DNA from: Halobaculum litoreum
GTDB lineage: Archaea; Halobacteriota; Halobacteria; Halobacteriales; Haloferacaceae
DNA length: 64,000 nucleotides
Assembly: GCF_030127125.1 (NCBI RefSeq)
Contig: NZ_CP126156.1
Location: 1-64,000, forward strand
Reading direction: 5' to 3'
Made by a program: the position numbers and the translations under genes
Part shown: positions 1-8,641 of the stretch, one piece after another
How the letters are laid out: each line of letters starts with the position of its first letter
How positions within the stretch are numbered: position 1 is the first letter of the stretch
Notes under the pieces: model-generated
The model's input: the letters and a program-made list of their open reading frames with translations, nothing else
The model's database searches: none
Told to the model about the DNA's origin: nothing

Positions 1-1129
1 TGGAGACGGCGTCGGCGCTGGCGAACGCCCGCGACATCTTCGACACGCTCGTCAACAACGAGCGTACGGCGCGGCCCTCGAGGCCCGCGGCGACCTGCAG
101 GAGGTGATGCTCGGCTACTCCGACTCCAACAAGGAGAACGGGCCGCTGGCGGCCGCGTGGGACCTCCACCGGAACGCCCGCCGGCTCGCCGAGGTCGCCG
201 ACGATCTGGGCGTCGAACTCCGCCTGTTCCACGGCCGCGGCGGCTCCATCTCGCGGGGCGGCGGCCCGATGAACGAGGCGATGCTCGCGCTGCCGCCGGA
301 GACGGCCACCGGCGAGATCAAGTTCACCGAGCAGGGCGAGGCGATCGCCGAGAAGTTCGCCAACCCCCGCGTCGCCGAGCGCGAACTGGAGCAGATGCTC
401 GACGCGCAGGTGCGCGCCCGCCTCCGCGCCCTCCAGGGCGACGTCCCGAGGTGCGCGAGGAGTGGACGGCCGCGATGGACGCCGCCGGCGAGGGCGCGTG
501 CGGCCTACCAGGACCTGCTGGAGACGGACGGCTTCGTCGAGTTCTTCGAGACGGCGACGCCGATCACGGTGATCGAGGACCTCAACATGGGGTCGCGGCC
601 GGCGTCGCGCTCGGGCGAGCGCACCGTCGAGGACCTCCGCGCCATCCCGTGGGTGTTCTCGTGGACCCAGAGCCGCGCCATCCTCCCCGGCTGGTTCTCC
701 GCGGCGTCGGGGATCGACGCGTACCTCGACGAGGGCGGCGACCTCGACACGCTCCGGGAGATGTACGACGAGTGGCCGTTCTTCCGCACGACGGTCGACC
801 ACATCGCGCTGTCGCTGGCGCGCACCGAGTTGGAGATCGCCGCGGAGTACGCCGCCCTCGCCCCCGACCACCTCCGCGCGGAGTTCTTCCCGCGCATCGA
901 GGCGGAGTACGAGCGCGCCGTCGAGCTGGTTCGGGCGATCACCGGCCGCGAGGAACTGGTGCGCCGCGAGTGGCTCGGCGAGAGCCTCGAGCGCCGCAAC
1001 CCGTACGTCGACCCGCTGAACCTCCTGCAGATCGACCTGCTGTCGCGCACGCACCTCACGGAGGCCGAGGAGCGCGCGCTCCGGCTCACGGTGAAGGGCA
1101 TCGCCGCCGGGATGAAGAACACGGGGTAG
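1..1129 (+). CDS. ppc: Phosphoenolpyruvate carboxylase, C-terminal part (5' truncated, frameshifted)
   Basis: PEP carboxylase makes oxaloacetate from PEP and bicarbonate (anaplerosis). The visible part has the family's catalytic signatures: GYSDSNKENG, the glycine-rich loop FHGRGGSISRGGGP, then GSRPASRS and IPWVFSWTQSR. It ends with the usual GMKNTG C-terminus. The start lies upstream of the window. The reading frame breaks near position 62 (before the AALEARGDLQEV stretch). It breaks again near 450 and is restored near 503, where the correct frame would read PEVREEWTAAMDAAGEGA. Because the sequence on both sides stays well conserved, these look like single-base sequence errors rather than a decayed gene. 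Confidence 0.93.
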   Translation, partial: GDGVGAGERPRHLRHARQQRAYGAALEARGDLQEVMLGYSDSNKENGPLAAAWDLHRNARRLAEVADDLGVELRLFHGRGGSISRGGGPMNEAMLALPPETATGEIKFTEQGEAIAEKFANPRVAERELEQMLDAQVRARLRALQGDVPRCARSGRPRWTPPARARAAYQDLLETDGFVEFFETATPITVIEDLNMGSRPASRSGERTVEDLRAIPWVFSWTQSRAILPGWFSAASGIDAYLDEGGDLDTLREMYDEWPFFRTTVDHIALSLARTELEIAAEYAALAPDHLRAEFFPRIEAEYERAVELVRAITGREELVRREWLGESLERRNPYVDPLNLLQIDLLSRTHLTEAEERALRLTVKGIAAGMKNTG

Positions 1130-1162
1130 TCGCGCCGGCGGCCCGCCGGCGTGGCCGCGGCC

Positions 1163-1402
1163 TCACCGTCCGAAGCCGTCGAGCGCGACCCGCACCGCGT
1201 CGGCGCCGAACAGGACGACCGCGGCGGCGACCACCACGACCCCGAGCGCCGTCCACAGCGCCGCCGGCGGCGCCGCCACCGTCGCGACCCGGACGAGCGC
1301 GCCGCCCAACACCGCGAACAGCACCGCGACCGCCAGTAGCTGCCGGGCACCGGGCCCGACGGCGTCGGTTCGTCCGTCGTCTCCGCTGGAGGATCGGACC
1401 AT
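1163..1402 (-). CDS. Small two-helix membrane protein
   Basis: This 79-residue protein has a short acidic N-terminus and then two hydrophobic segments, roughly residues 20-40 and 45-70. No enzymatic motif is visible. It lies between ppc (same-side stop 33 bp away, convergent) and the aldo/keto reductase, with which it could share direction but not an obvious operon. Function unknown. It is called a gene because of the clean membrane topology and typical haloarchaeal codon use. Confidence 0.6.
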   Translation of the reverse strand: MVRSSSGDDGRTDAVGPGARQLLAVAVLFAVLGGALVRVATVAAPPAALWTALGVVVVAAAVVLFGADAVRVALDGFGR

Positions 1403-1477
1403 CGTACCCGGAGGGACGGCTCCGACGGGGATAACTATCGGCCTTGTCCGGAGTGAAAGTAATACGCGTCGTCGGCG

Positions 1478-2284
1478 TCAGGCCTCGGCGTCGTTCCACG
1501 GCGCCGCCTCGAAGTCGACGATGCGGTGCTCCCGGCGCACGGCGTCGATCGTCGCGACCTCGTCGGCGGTCAGCTCCAGTTCCGTCGCGGCGAGGTTGTC
1601 GCGGATGTGGGCCGCGCTCGTCGCCTTCGGGATGGCGGCGAGTTCGTCGTGGGCGAGCAGCCACGCGATCGACACCTGCGCCGGCGTGGCGTCGTGGGCG
1701 TCGGCGATGGCGACGATCTCGTCGATCTCGGCGACCCGGTTGCGCGCGATGGGGCAGTAGGCGACCAGCCAGTGGCCGTCCTCGCGGGCGTACTCGCGCA
1801 GCTCGCGCTGCTGGAGCATCGGGTGACACTCCACTTGGTGGGCGAAGACGTCGACGTCGAGGTGCTCGCGCGCCTCGTCCAGTTGGTCCGGCCGGAAGTT
1901 CGAGAGGCCGACGCGGTCGACGGTGCCCTCGGCGACGAGGTCGTTCAGCGCGCGGGCGGTCTCGGGCGCGTCGTAGCTGTCGATCGGCCAGTGGACGTAC
2001 AACAGGTCGATCGAGTCGACCCCGAGGCGAGCGGCCGACTCGTGGGCCGTCGCGTACGCGTCGTCGTAGCCGAGGTTGTCCGTCTTGAGCTTCGTCGCGA
2101 CGAACAGGTCCGCCGGGTCGCGGCCGGCGGCCTCGATGCCCTCGCGGACGAGCGCCTCGTTCTGGTACCCCTGTGCGGTGTCGATGCAGTCGTAGCCGGC
2201 CTCGACGGCCGTGGCGACGCTCTCGACGCACTGCGGGCCGGTGAGCTCGTACGTCCCGAGACCGAAGCGGGTGAACTCGGACAT
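1478..2284 (-). CDS. Aldo/keto reductase
   Basis: This 268-residue NADPH-dependent oxidoreductase of the AKR superfamily is close to the 2,5-diketo-gluconate reductase type. The family's catalytic tetrad can be placed at Asp35, Tyr40, Lys65 and His98 (in CIDTAQGYQNE, FVATKLK and LYVHWP). The NADP-binding end is seen in AIPKATSAAHIRDN. The start at MSEFTRFGLGTYEL is chosen because the upstream in-frame extension is arginine-rich and unlike the family. The substrate is not predictable from sequence alone. The gene is single and intact, with no coupled neighbours. Confidence 0.9.
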   Translation of the reverse strand: MSEFTRFGLGTYELTGPQCVESVATAVEAGYDCIDTAQGYQNEALVREGIEAAGRDPADLFVATKLKTDNLGYDDAYATAHESAARLGVDSIDLLYVHWPIDSYDAPETARALNDLVAEGTVDRVGLSNFRPDQLDEAREHLDVDVFAHQVECHPMLQQRELREYAREDGHWLVAYCPIARNRVAEIDEIVAIADAHDATPAQVSIAWLLAHDELAAIPKATSAAHIRDNLAATELELTADEVATIDAVRREHRIVDFEAAPWNDAEA

Positions 2285-2503
2285 ACGCGGCCGGTGCCGC
2301 GCGGCGACCCTCAAGCCGTCGGTGTCGGCGCGGCGCGCGCGACGGATCGCCGCGGCGCCGACCGCCCGCGGCGCGCCCCGACCCCGTACCCGTGCGGCCC
2401 CGATTCTCGACCGGCGAGAATCACGGGCCGGGTGAAAGCGGTCCGTAATAACGGTTCGTGCTAACACTTATCACGACGAGTCGGCACTTCAACTCCGTAC
2501 AGC

Positions 2504-2873
2504 ATGTTCGAACGGTTCTCACACGGCTACTACCTGGGCGAGATGTACGTCCAGCCGAGAGCGGACGCCGCGGCGGCGATCAAGCGAGCGGACCACGAGC
2601 GGGTGAACGAACAGCTTCGCGGACGAGTCGGGGATCTCCCGACTCGACAACCCGCTCGTGATGAAGGTCGGCACCAAGCACTTCCCGGTCGTCGGCGACG
2701 ACGACGTGCCCGCCGGGACGCTCGCGCTCCCGGAGACGGCGGTGCCCGACGACCTCAAGCTCCGCCTCCCCGGTCGCAGCGAGGTGTTCCTCGCGAACGC
2801 CGAACGCGCCCGCGACCTCATCCGCTACACGGGGTGGGAGGGGGACACCGGCGACCCCGCCGAGTACGCCTGA
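2504..2873 (+). CDS. DUF5802 family protein (frameshifted)
   Basis: This conserved haloarchaeal family begins MFERFSHGYYLGEMYVQP and continues with RADHERVNEQL. After an indel near 2620 it reads DESGISRLDNPLVMKVGTKH, then FPVVGDDDVPAGTLALP and ends in DLIRYTGWEGDTGDPAEYA. The two halves match the beginning and end of one protein of about 122 residues, so they are merged here. The shift equals one extra base or two missing bases. Function unknown; soluble and probably cytoplasmic. It stands alone between divergent and downstream core genes. Confidence 0.8.
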
Positions 2874-2942
2874 CCGGGGACGGCGCCCGCGCCGGGCCGC
2901 CGATCCCGTCCGTTTTTGTCGCTCCCACGCCCCCGGTAGCCC

Positions 2943-3843
2943 ATGCTCGACAGACTCCTCGGCCGCGCCTCGCTCAAGGAGCGCATCGCCGAGTTGGAGC
3001 GGGAGCGCGACGACGCCGTCGCGCGGATGGAGGCCGAGGAGGAGCGCCGCGGCGAGGCCGCCCGCAAGCGGCAGGCGGCGGAGAAGCGCGTCAACGGCGG
3101 AGACGCGCGTCACCGAGTTGGAGGACCGGCTGGAGCGCGCGGAGGCGACCGACGACGCCCCGCCGGAGTTCCGCGGGACGGAGACGCTGCGCCCGGGCCG
3201 CCGCGACGAGGTGCTCGCCAGACTCCGGAGCGTCGAGACGGCGCCGGAGGGCGCGCTGTCGGCGTTCGTCCCCGACGGCGGGGCGGTCCCGGAGGCCGTC
3301 GCCTCCTCGCTCGACGGCCGCGTGTCGCTCGTGCGCCGGGCGGCGCCGACGCTCGTGTACGTCGACGACGCGGGGCTGGTGGCGTGCGCGCTCGACCCGC
3401 CGCTGGCCCCCGACCCGTTCTGCGAGTGGCGCGACGGCTTCCGCGTGGAGGAGTCGTGGTTCCGCCCCGCCGGGCGGTTCGCGTTCGGCCTCGCGCGCTC
3501 GGACACGTTCGCCGTCGGCGTGTACGAGGGCGACGAGCGCGTGGACCTGGCGACGGTCCGGACGGACGTGATGGACGAACACGACAAGGGCGGCTTCTCG
3601 CAGGCGCGCTACGAGCGCCTCCGCGAGGAACAGATCGACGAACACCTCGACGACTGTCGCGACGTGTTGGCGGACCTGCCGTCGGACCTCGACCGGGTGG
3701 TGCTGGTCGGGGAGCGCGGCGTCGTGAAGCGGCTGGCGGAGTACGCCGACCACACCGCCGGCAGCGACGCGACCGGGAAGCCGACGCGGGCGCTGGACGA
3801 CGCGTTCGACGACTTCTGGACGGCGACGTTGCGGTTGGTGTGA
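2943..3843 (+). CDS. VLRF1/Vms1-like release-factor-fold protein (frameshifted)
   Basis: The N-terminus (about residues 5-75) is a long charged coiled coil. The C-terminal domain carries DKGGFSQARYERLREEQ, which resembles the glycine- and glutamine-containing catalytic loop of the eRF1-related Vms1/ANKZF1/VLRF1 family. That family cleaves peptidyl-tRNA on stalled large ribosomal subunits. A nucleotide is missing or added near 3100, between EKRVN and ETRVTELEDRLERAE, breaking the coiled coil. Total length is about 300 residues. Assignment to this family is by the loop and overall layout. The role in ribosome rescue is inferred, not shown. Confidence 0.7.
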
Positions 3844-3853
3844 GCCGCCCGGC

Positions 3854-5105
3854 TCAGCAGCTACAGTAGTACTCGCGGTCGGTGAACTCCCCGGTGAGGT
3901 ACGTCACCGCGGGCCCGGGGTCGCTCGGGCGGTAGACGCCCGTGGTCAGGCCCCCCTCGCTCGCCTCGAACGCGCCCGACAGGAGGCTCGCCCAGTCGTC
4001 GTCACCCAGCACGTCCCAGAAGGCGTCGTCGGTGAGACAGCGTTCGAGGTAGCCCGGGAGGTACACCCAGCGCGCGTCGCGGGGGCCGTCCTCGCGGGCC
4101 GCCGCCTCGTACGCGACGCCTGTGGCGTCGGCGTACGCCGCCATCGGGAGGTTCGCGCCGGCGGCGACGGGCATCGAGATCCACTTCCACGGGCGCGTGT
4201 TCACGTCGAGGAGGACGTACTCCTCGCGGTCGGCGTCGTACACGAACTCCGACTCGCTGATCCCGTGGTAGCCCGTCTCCTCCAAGACTGTGAGGGCGTG
4301 CTCGCGGACTGCCGGCTCCTCGACGCGCTCGACCAGACAGGAGCTCCCGAACTCGGGGTAGCGGACCGCGGCGTTGCCGACGACCGCGAGCGGCTCGCGG
4401 TCGGCACCCTCGGGCGGCACGTAGCTCGCGAGCGACGTGTCGGCGCCGACCTCGACGTTCACCTTCTCCTGTGCGAGCACGGTCGCGCCGTACTCGCGCG
4501 CCTCCGCGACGACCTCGTCGAACTCCGCGCGGTCGGCGACCTCGATGACGTTCGTCCCGAACGCCTCCTCGAACTTCCGCTTGTGGGCGGGCTTGACGAC
4601 GAACGGGAACCCGAGCGCCGCGCACACCTCGTCGGCCGGGGTCTCCCCCACCTCGTACGTCTCGGGGTACGGCACCCCGAGTTCCTCGCACAGCGCGTAG
4701 AGGTTCGCCTTGTCGAGCACGCGCTCAACGCCGGCGAGGTCCGAGAAGGGGAGGCGCACGCCCGCGGGCTCCGTCTCGGCGAACCCGCGCACCCACTCGT
4801 CCATGCAGGCGAACGCGACCGGGTCGTGGTCGACGGCGTCGGCGATGCGCTCCACGTCCGCGCGGAAGCCGTCGGCGTCGTCGAGGGGTAGGTGACGCGT
4901 CCGGCGTAGTCGACGGCGTCGGAGGGGGCGCGAGCCCGGAGTCGACGCGGTCGAGCGCGATCACGGGCACGTCGTGGGCGGCGAGCGCGCGGGCGACGCT
5001 CACCCCGGTGACGTGGGCGTTGGCGACGAGCGCCGGCGGCCGGTCGAACGCGGCGTCGGCGAGCGCGGCCACCAGCCCGTCGGTGTCGTGGAAGGTGTCG
5101 GCCAT
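3854..5105 (-). CDS. ATP-grasp carboxylate-amine ligase-like protein (frameshifted)
   Basis: This is an ATP-grasp ligase of the carboxylate-amine (DUF201-like) kind, joining a carboxylate to an amine with ATP. The N-terminal pre-ATP domain starts MADTFHDTDGLVAALADAAF. The ATP-grasp core shows FPFVVKPAHKRKF, TVLAQEKV, EFVYDADREEYVLLDVNTRP and a C-terminal ending YYCSC. Two single C deletions in C runs (about 4885 and 4930) break the frame between DSGLAPP and PLDDADGFRADVERIAD. The start at 5105 is the only good ATG for the N-terminal domain. The substrate is unknown and the gene has no coupled partners. Confidence 0.82.
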
Positions 5106-5267
5106 GCGCGCTGCTTCGACCGGGGCGGCTAAAGGCTCCCGTTCGGCGGCGTCGACTGCCGGCGACGCGGACGCGGGGACGGGAGCGGGACGTTGCCGGG
5201 AGCCGGCGGCCGACGCGGATCGGCGCCGAGCGCGCCGTTTATCCGGCGTCCGGCCCTCCCCACGTCC

Positions 5268-5799
5268 ATGAGCGACACCGACGACGCGCCGGGCGAGTCC
5301 GCCCCCGAGGCGATCCCCGGCCGCCTCCGGAGCGCCGTCCGCGACCACGACGCCGTCGCCGACGCCCCGGAGGACGACGCACTGGTCGTCACCTCGACCC
5401 GTTCGACGGCCGCATCGCGGCCGCGGAGGCCGACGACGGCCGCATCGAGTTCGCCGTCACCGTCACGGTCCCGACGCTCGCGGCCGTGGCCGCCGACGCG
5501 TCGCCGACGTGGTCGTCGACGGGTGGCTCGACACCTTCGAGCGCCGGATCGACGCCGTCGGCGACGTGACCGCCGCCGGCCACGACCTCGCGCCGACCGT
5601 CGAGCGCGACGGCGACAGCGTGATGGTCGCCGAGTCGATCCGCGACCTGAACGAGCGCCGCGGGCTGGACGACGCGGTCGCGCTCGTCGACTACGTCGAG
5701 GGGACGTACGTGCAGGGTGATCCCGGCTACGAGTACGGCGAGCCGGTGTCGGGGCTGATCAGCCGCGCCCGCGCCGCCGGCGGGAGCGACGGCTACTGA
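5268..5799 (+). CDS. DUF5813-like conserved haloarchaeal protein (frameshifted)
   Basis: Reconstruction gives a protein of about 177 residues: MSDTDDAPGESAPEAIPGRL, then VVTSTPFDGRIAAAEADDGR, FAVTVTVPTLAAV and VVVDGWLDTFERRIDAVGDV. It ends in DPGYEYGEPVSGLISRARAA. One C is missing near 5399 (gacccg for gaccccg) and one base near 5503. The pattern looks like the haloarchaeal DUF5813 family. That name is from memory and only moderately certain. Function unknown; soluble and acidic. Confidence 0.68.
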
Positions 5800-5853
5800 G
5801 TCGGCGAGCGCGAGAACGGGACCGGGTCGGCGAGTCGCCCGTGTCCGAACCGG

Positions 5854-6084
5854 TCACCCCATCGCGATGTACGTCTGCGTGTCCTCGACGCCGGTGATCC
5901 CCTGGATGCCGTCGGCGGCGACGCGCTTCACGTCCGTGGGGGCCTCGACGTCCACCTTCACGACGAAGTCCATGTCGCCGGCGACGATGTGGACCTCGTC
6001 GACGCCCTCCAGCCCGAGGATCCCGTCGCGGATTCGGTCGGCGTCGCCTGAGGCGGCCTTCACCATCACGTAGGCGACGACCAT
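5854..6084 (-). CDS. Stand-alone Lrp/AsnC ligand-binding (RAM) domain protein
   Basis: This 76-residue protein is a lone RAM domain (MVVAYVMVKAASGDADRIRD, then EVHIVAGDMDFVVKVDV and TQTYIAMG) without the helix-turn-helix of full Lrp regulators. Such domains bind amino acids or related effectors and form oligomers. It directly follows trkA on the same strand (about 0-3 bp), so the two are probably co-transcribed. A second copy lies divergently at 6872. A role as an effector sensor for potassium transport regulation is inferred from this linkage. Confidence 0.85.
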   Translation of the reverse strand: MVVAYVMVKAASGDADRIRDGILGLEGVDEVHIVAGDMDFVVKVDVEAPTDVKRVAADGIQGITGVEDTQTYIAMG

Positions 6085-6788
6085 TCAGGCCCCACCCCGT
6101 TCCCGCGGCGGACGCGAGCGTCCCCGCGGGGTCGTCGCCCACGAGCAGTTGGCGCACGTCGTCGAAGCACCTCGAAGTCCGCGAGGACGGCGACGCGGTC
6201 GCCCGCCTCCAGCGAGTCGTCCGGGAACGGGATCCGCATCGGCTGGTCGCGCTTGCCGAACGCGAGCAGGCGCGCCTGCGAGGGGAGCCGGACCTCGCTG
6301 AGGGTGTAGCCGCGCATCGGGGACTCGTCGGTGATGGTGAACAACAGCACCTGGAGGTTCTCGGCGATGTCGGCGATCGCGCGGATGTTCCCGCCGAGCA
6401 GCGCGTTCTTGGCGCCGATCGCGCCGAGGCGCTCGGGGTAGACGACCTCGTCGACCTCGTCGGCGTACTTCTGGTAGATCTCCTCGCGGTAGTCCTCGTC
6501 GATACGCATCACGGTGCGGCAGCCGTGGTGGTTCGCGATCATGCACGCCGCGAAGTTCACGTTCAGGTCGCCCGTGAGCGCGCCGACCGCGTCCGCTCGC
6601 TCGACGGCCGCCTTCGCCAACACGTCCTCGTGGGAGCCGTCGCCCTCGACGACGCTGAACCCCGCGTTCCGGGCTCGGCTCGCGCGGTCCGGGTCGCGCT
6701 CGACGACGGTCACGTCGTGACCCTCCTCGCGGAGCACCCGCGCCGTGCGTAGCCCGACACGTCCCGCACCGATGACGATGAAGCGCAT
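6085..6788 (-). CDS. trkA: TrkA potassium-uptake regulatory subunit (frameshifted near the C-terminus)
   Basis: The protein has an N-terminal Rossmann (RCK-N) domain starting MRFIVIGAGRVGLRTARVLR, with the GxGxxG dinucleotide motif at residues 7-12. An RCK-C domain ends near FPDDSLEAGDRVAVLADFEV. TrkA gates the TrkH/TrkG potassium channel on binding NAD(H) or ATP. Frame breaks near 6170 and in a G run near 6092 mean the true C-terminus should read FDDVRQLLVGDDPAGTLASA and stop just before the RAM gene. No trkH is present in the window. Confidence 0.9.
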
Positions 6789-6871
6789 GTGCTACCAATT
6801 GGCATGGGAGAATATAACGGTACCTCCGTCCGGAGCAAGGGTTTTGTGCTTGCTACTCGTTGGCATACGTC
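6789..6871. promoter_or_regulatory. Divergent promoter region between trkA and RAM-domain gene
   Basis: This 83-bp spacer separates two divergent genes. It contains an AT-rich block (gagaatataacgg, about 6808-6820), unusual in this GC-rich DNA. That block could serve as a TATA element for one or both directions. The short distances suggest leaderless or near-leaderless transcripts. Confidence 0.4.
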
Positions 6872-7108
6872 ATGGTTCACGCGTTCGTGATGGTGAAGGT
6901 GGGCGGGGACGCGGACACGCCGGGCGTCGCGGACACCATCTCGGGGATCGAGACGGTGACGGAGGCGCACGTCGTCGCCGGCGACTTCGACGCCGTCGCG
7001 GAGGTGGACGCGCCGGACATGTACACCGTCCTCGACACCGTCGCCGACGCGGTCCGCGGCGTCGAGGGCGTCACCGACACCCGGACGTACGTGTCGATGA
7101 CCGCCTGA
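6872..7108 (+). CDS. Stand-alone Lrp/AsnC ligand-binding (RAM) domain protein
   Basis: This 78-residue lone RAM domain (MVHAFVMVKVGGDADTPGVA, then EAHVVAGDFDAVAEVDAPD and TRTYVSMTA) is paralogous to the protein at 5854. ATG 6872 is preferred over the upstream TTG because the RAM fold begins at this Met in its paralogue. It is divergent from trkA, so trkA is flanked by two RAM domain genes. The likely role is effector sensing. The partner is unknown. Confidence 0.82.
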   Translation: MVHAFVMVKVGGDADTPGVADTISGIETVTEAHVVAGDFDAVAEVDAPDMYTVLDTVADAVRGVEGVTDTRTYVSMTA

Positions 7109-7133
7109 GGCGGCGGGGGCCGGCCGCCCCGCG

Positions 7134-8192
7134 CTACCGCTCCAACTCGTACGTCTCGGGTGCTCGTCGGCGACCCGCCGGGCCGCCTCGCGCTGGCGCC
7201 GGACGCCCGCCGGGAGCGACTCGGACAGGGAGTCGAACATCTCCTCGGGCTCGGGGCGGGGCGTCCTCGGCCGTCTCGACGGCGTCGGCCAACTCCTCGT
7301 TCGCGTCCTCCGTGGCGGCCTCGAGGAAGTCGCCGTCGACGACCCCCTGTGCCTCGCACCACTCGGCGAAGCGGTCCAGCGGGTCGCGCAGGCGCCACTC
7401 GGGGAGGTCCGGCTCGCCGTCGCGGTACTGGCTCGGGTCGTCGGCGGTGGTGTGGGCGCCGCGGCGGTAGGTGAGCGCCTCCACGAGCACCGGCTCGCCG
7501 TCGCGGGCGCTGGCGAGCGCGTCCGCGACGACCGCGCGGACGGCCAGCGGGTCGTTGCCGTCCACCTGCACGCCGTCGATGCCGTAGGCGTCGGCCTTGA
7601 TCGCGATGGAGTCGCTGGCGGTCTGGCGCTCGCGGGGCAACGAGATGGCCCAGCCGTTGTTCTCACAGAAGAACACGGTCGGCGCGTCGAACACGCCCGC
7701 GAAGTTCAGCCCCTCGTGGAAGTCGCCCTCGGAGGTGGCGCCGTCGCCGAAGCAGACGAGCGCGGCCCAGTCCTCGTCGGCGTAGTTCGCCGCCATCCCC
7801 GCGCCGGCGGCGTGGGGGATCTGGCTGGCGATGGGGACCGCCTGCGGGAAGACGGGCACGTCGTGGTCGGAGTGGTACTCCGCGAACCCGCGGCGAAAGA
7901 GGAGGATGTCGCTCATCGGGACGCCGCGGGCGATCTGGAGGGCGTTCGAGCGGTAGGTGGGGAACAGGTGGTCGTCGTCGCGCATCGCGTGGGCGGCGCC
8001 GACCTGCGCGGCCTCCTGCCCCTCGTACGGCGGGTAGCCGCTCATCCAGCCGCGGCGCTGGAGGGCGAGCGCGCGCTCGTCGAACCGGCGGGTGCGTACG
8101 ATGTCCCGCAGCGCCGCCCGCGCGTCGTCGGCGTCGAAGCGGGTGTCGTCGAGGTCGCGCTCCCCGACGATCCGCGTCACGTCGTCGCTCAT
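7134..8192 (-). CDS. Thiamine-diphosphate-dependent 2-oxoacid dehydrogenase E1 component, alpha subunit (frameshifted C-terminus)
   Basis: E1-alpha decarboxylates a 2-oxoacid using thiamine diphosphate in the pyruvate or branched-chain dehydrogenase complex. The ThDP motif is visible as CFGDGATSEGDFHEGLNFAG followed by FFCENNGW, and the phospho-loop region as YRRGAHTTADDPSQYRDGEP. Single C deletions near 7261 and 7161 disturb the C-terminus, which should read EMFDSLSESLPAGVRRQREA and end ETYELER. No E1-beta, E2 or E3 gene is adjacent, which is unusual because these usually form an operon. The substrate cannot be fixed from sequence. Confidence 0.9.
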   Translation of the reverse strand: MSDDVTRIVGERDLDDTRFDADDARAALRDIVRTRRFDERALALQRRGWMSGYPPYEGQEAAQVGAAHAMRDDDHLFPTYRSNALQIARGVPMSDILLFRRGFAEYHSDHDVPVFPQAVPIASQIPHAAGAGMAANYADEDWAALVCFGDGATSEGDFHEGLNFAGVFDAPTVFFCENNGWAISLPRERQTASDSIAIKADAYGIDGVQVDGNDPLAVRAVVADALASARDGEPVLVEALTYRRGAHTTADDPSQYRDGEPDLPEWRLRDPLDRFAEWCEAQGVVDGDFLEAATEDANEELADAVETAEDAPPRARGDVRLPVRVAPGGRPAPARGGPAGRRRAPETYELER

Positions 8193-8323
8193 GGCTCGCC
8201 ACTCCCGTCGCATCCGGCATAAATTGCGGCGGGACGCCGACGGCGCGTCCGTCCGGGCCCCGGCCCGGCGGTCCCCGTCGCCGCACCCGACAGGCCAAAG
8301 AGCGCCCGACCCCTACGCCGGGT

Positions 8324-8638
8324 ATGGTCTCGGCGCTCGCGCTCGTGCTCACCCTCGTCGCCCTCGCGGTGAACACGCTCGTCGTCGCGGTGCTGTCGCG
8401 CTTCTTCCGGATCCGGCTCAAGACGCAGTGGGGATGGGTCGTGTACACCCTGCTCGTCTCGCCGGTGGTGTTGCTGATCCTCGGACTGATCCAGGGCACC
8501 GTCATCCCGCCGCTGTTCGAGGGCGCCGCGGGGCTGTTCCTCGCGGTGTTCGTCGCCGTCCCGCTCGCGCTCGGGTTCACCATCGACCTGCTGTACGTGC
8601 CGCCGCCCGAGGAGTACGACCTGCCGGCGGCGGAGTAG
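8324..8638 (+). CDS. Small conserved membrane protein, three helices
   Basis: This 104-residue protein has hydrophobic segments at about residues 3-25, 40-60 and 68-90, joined by a basic loop (SRFFRIRLKTQWGW), and an acidic C-terminal tail (PPPEEYDLPAAE). The topology suggests an integral membrane protein. Function unknown. It converges on the lipoprotein gene at 8642 with only 3 bp between stops. Confidence 0.68.
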   Translation: MVSALALVLTLVALAVNTLVVAVLSRFFRIRLKTQWGWVVYTLLVSPVVLLILGLIQGTVIPPLFEGAAGLFLAVFVAVPLALGFTIDLLYVPPPEEYDLPAAE

Positions 8639-8641
8639 CCG

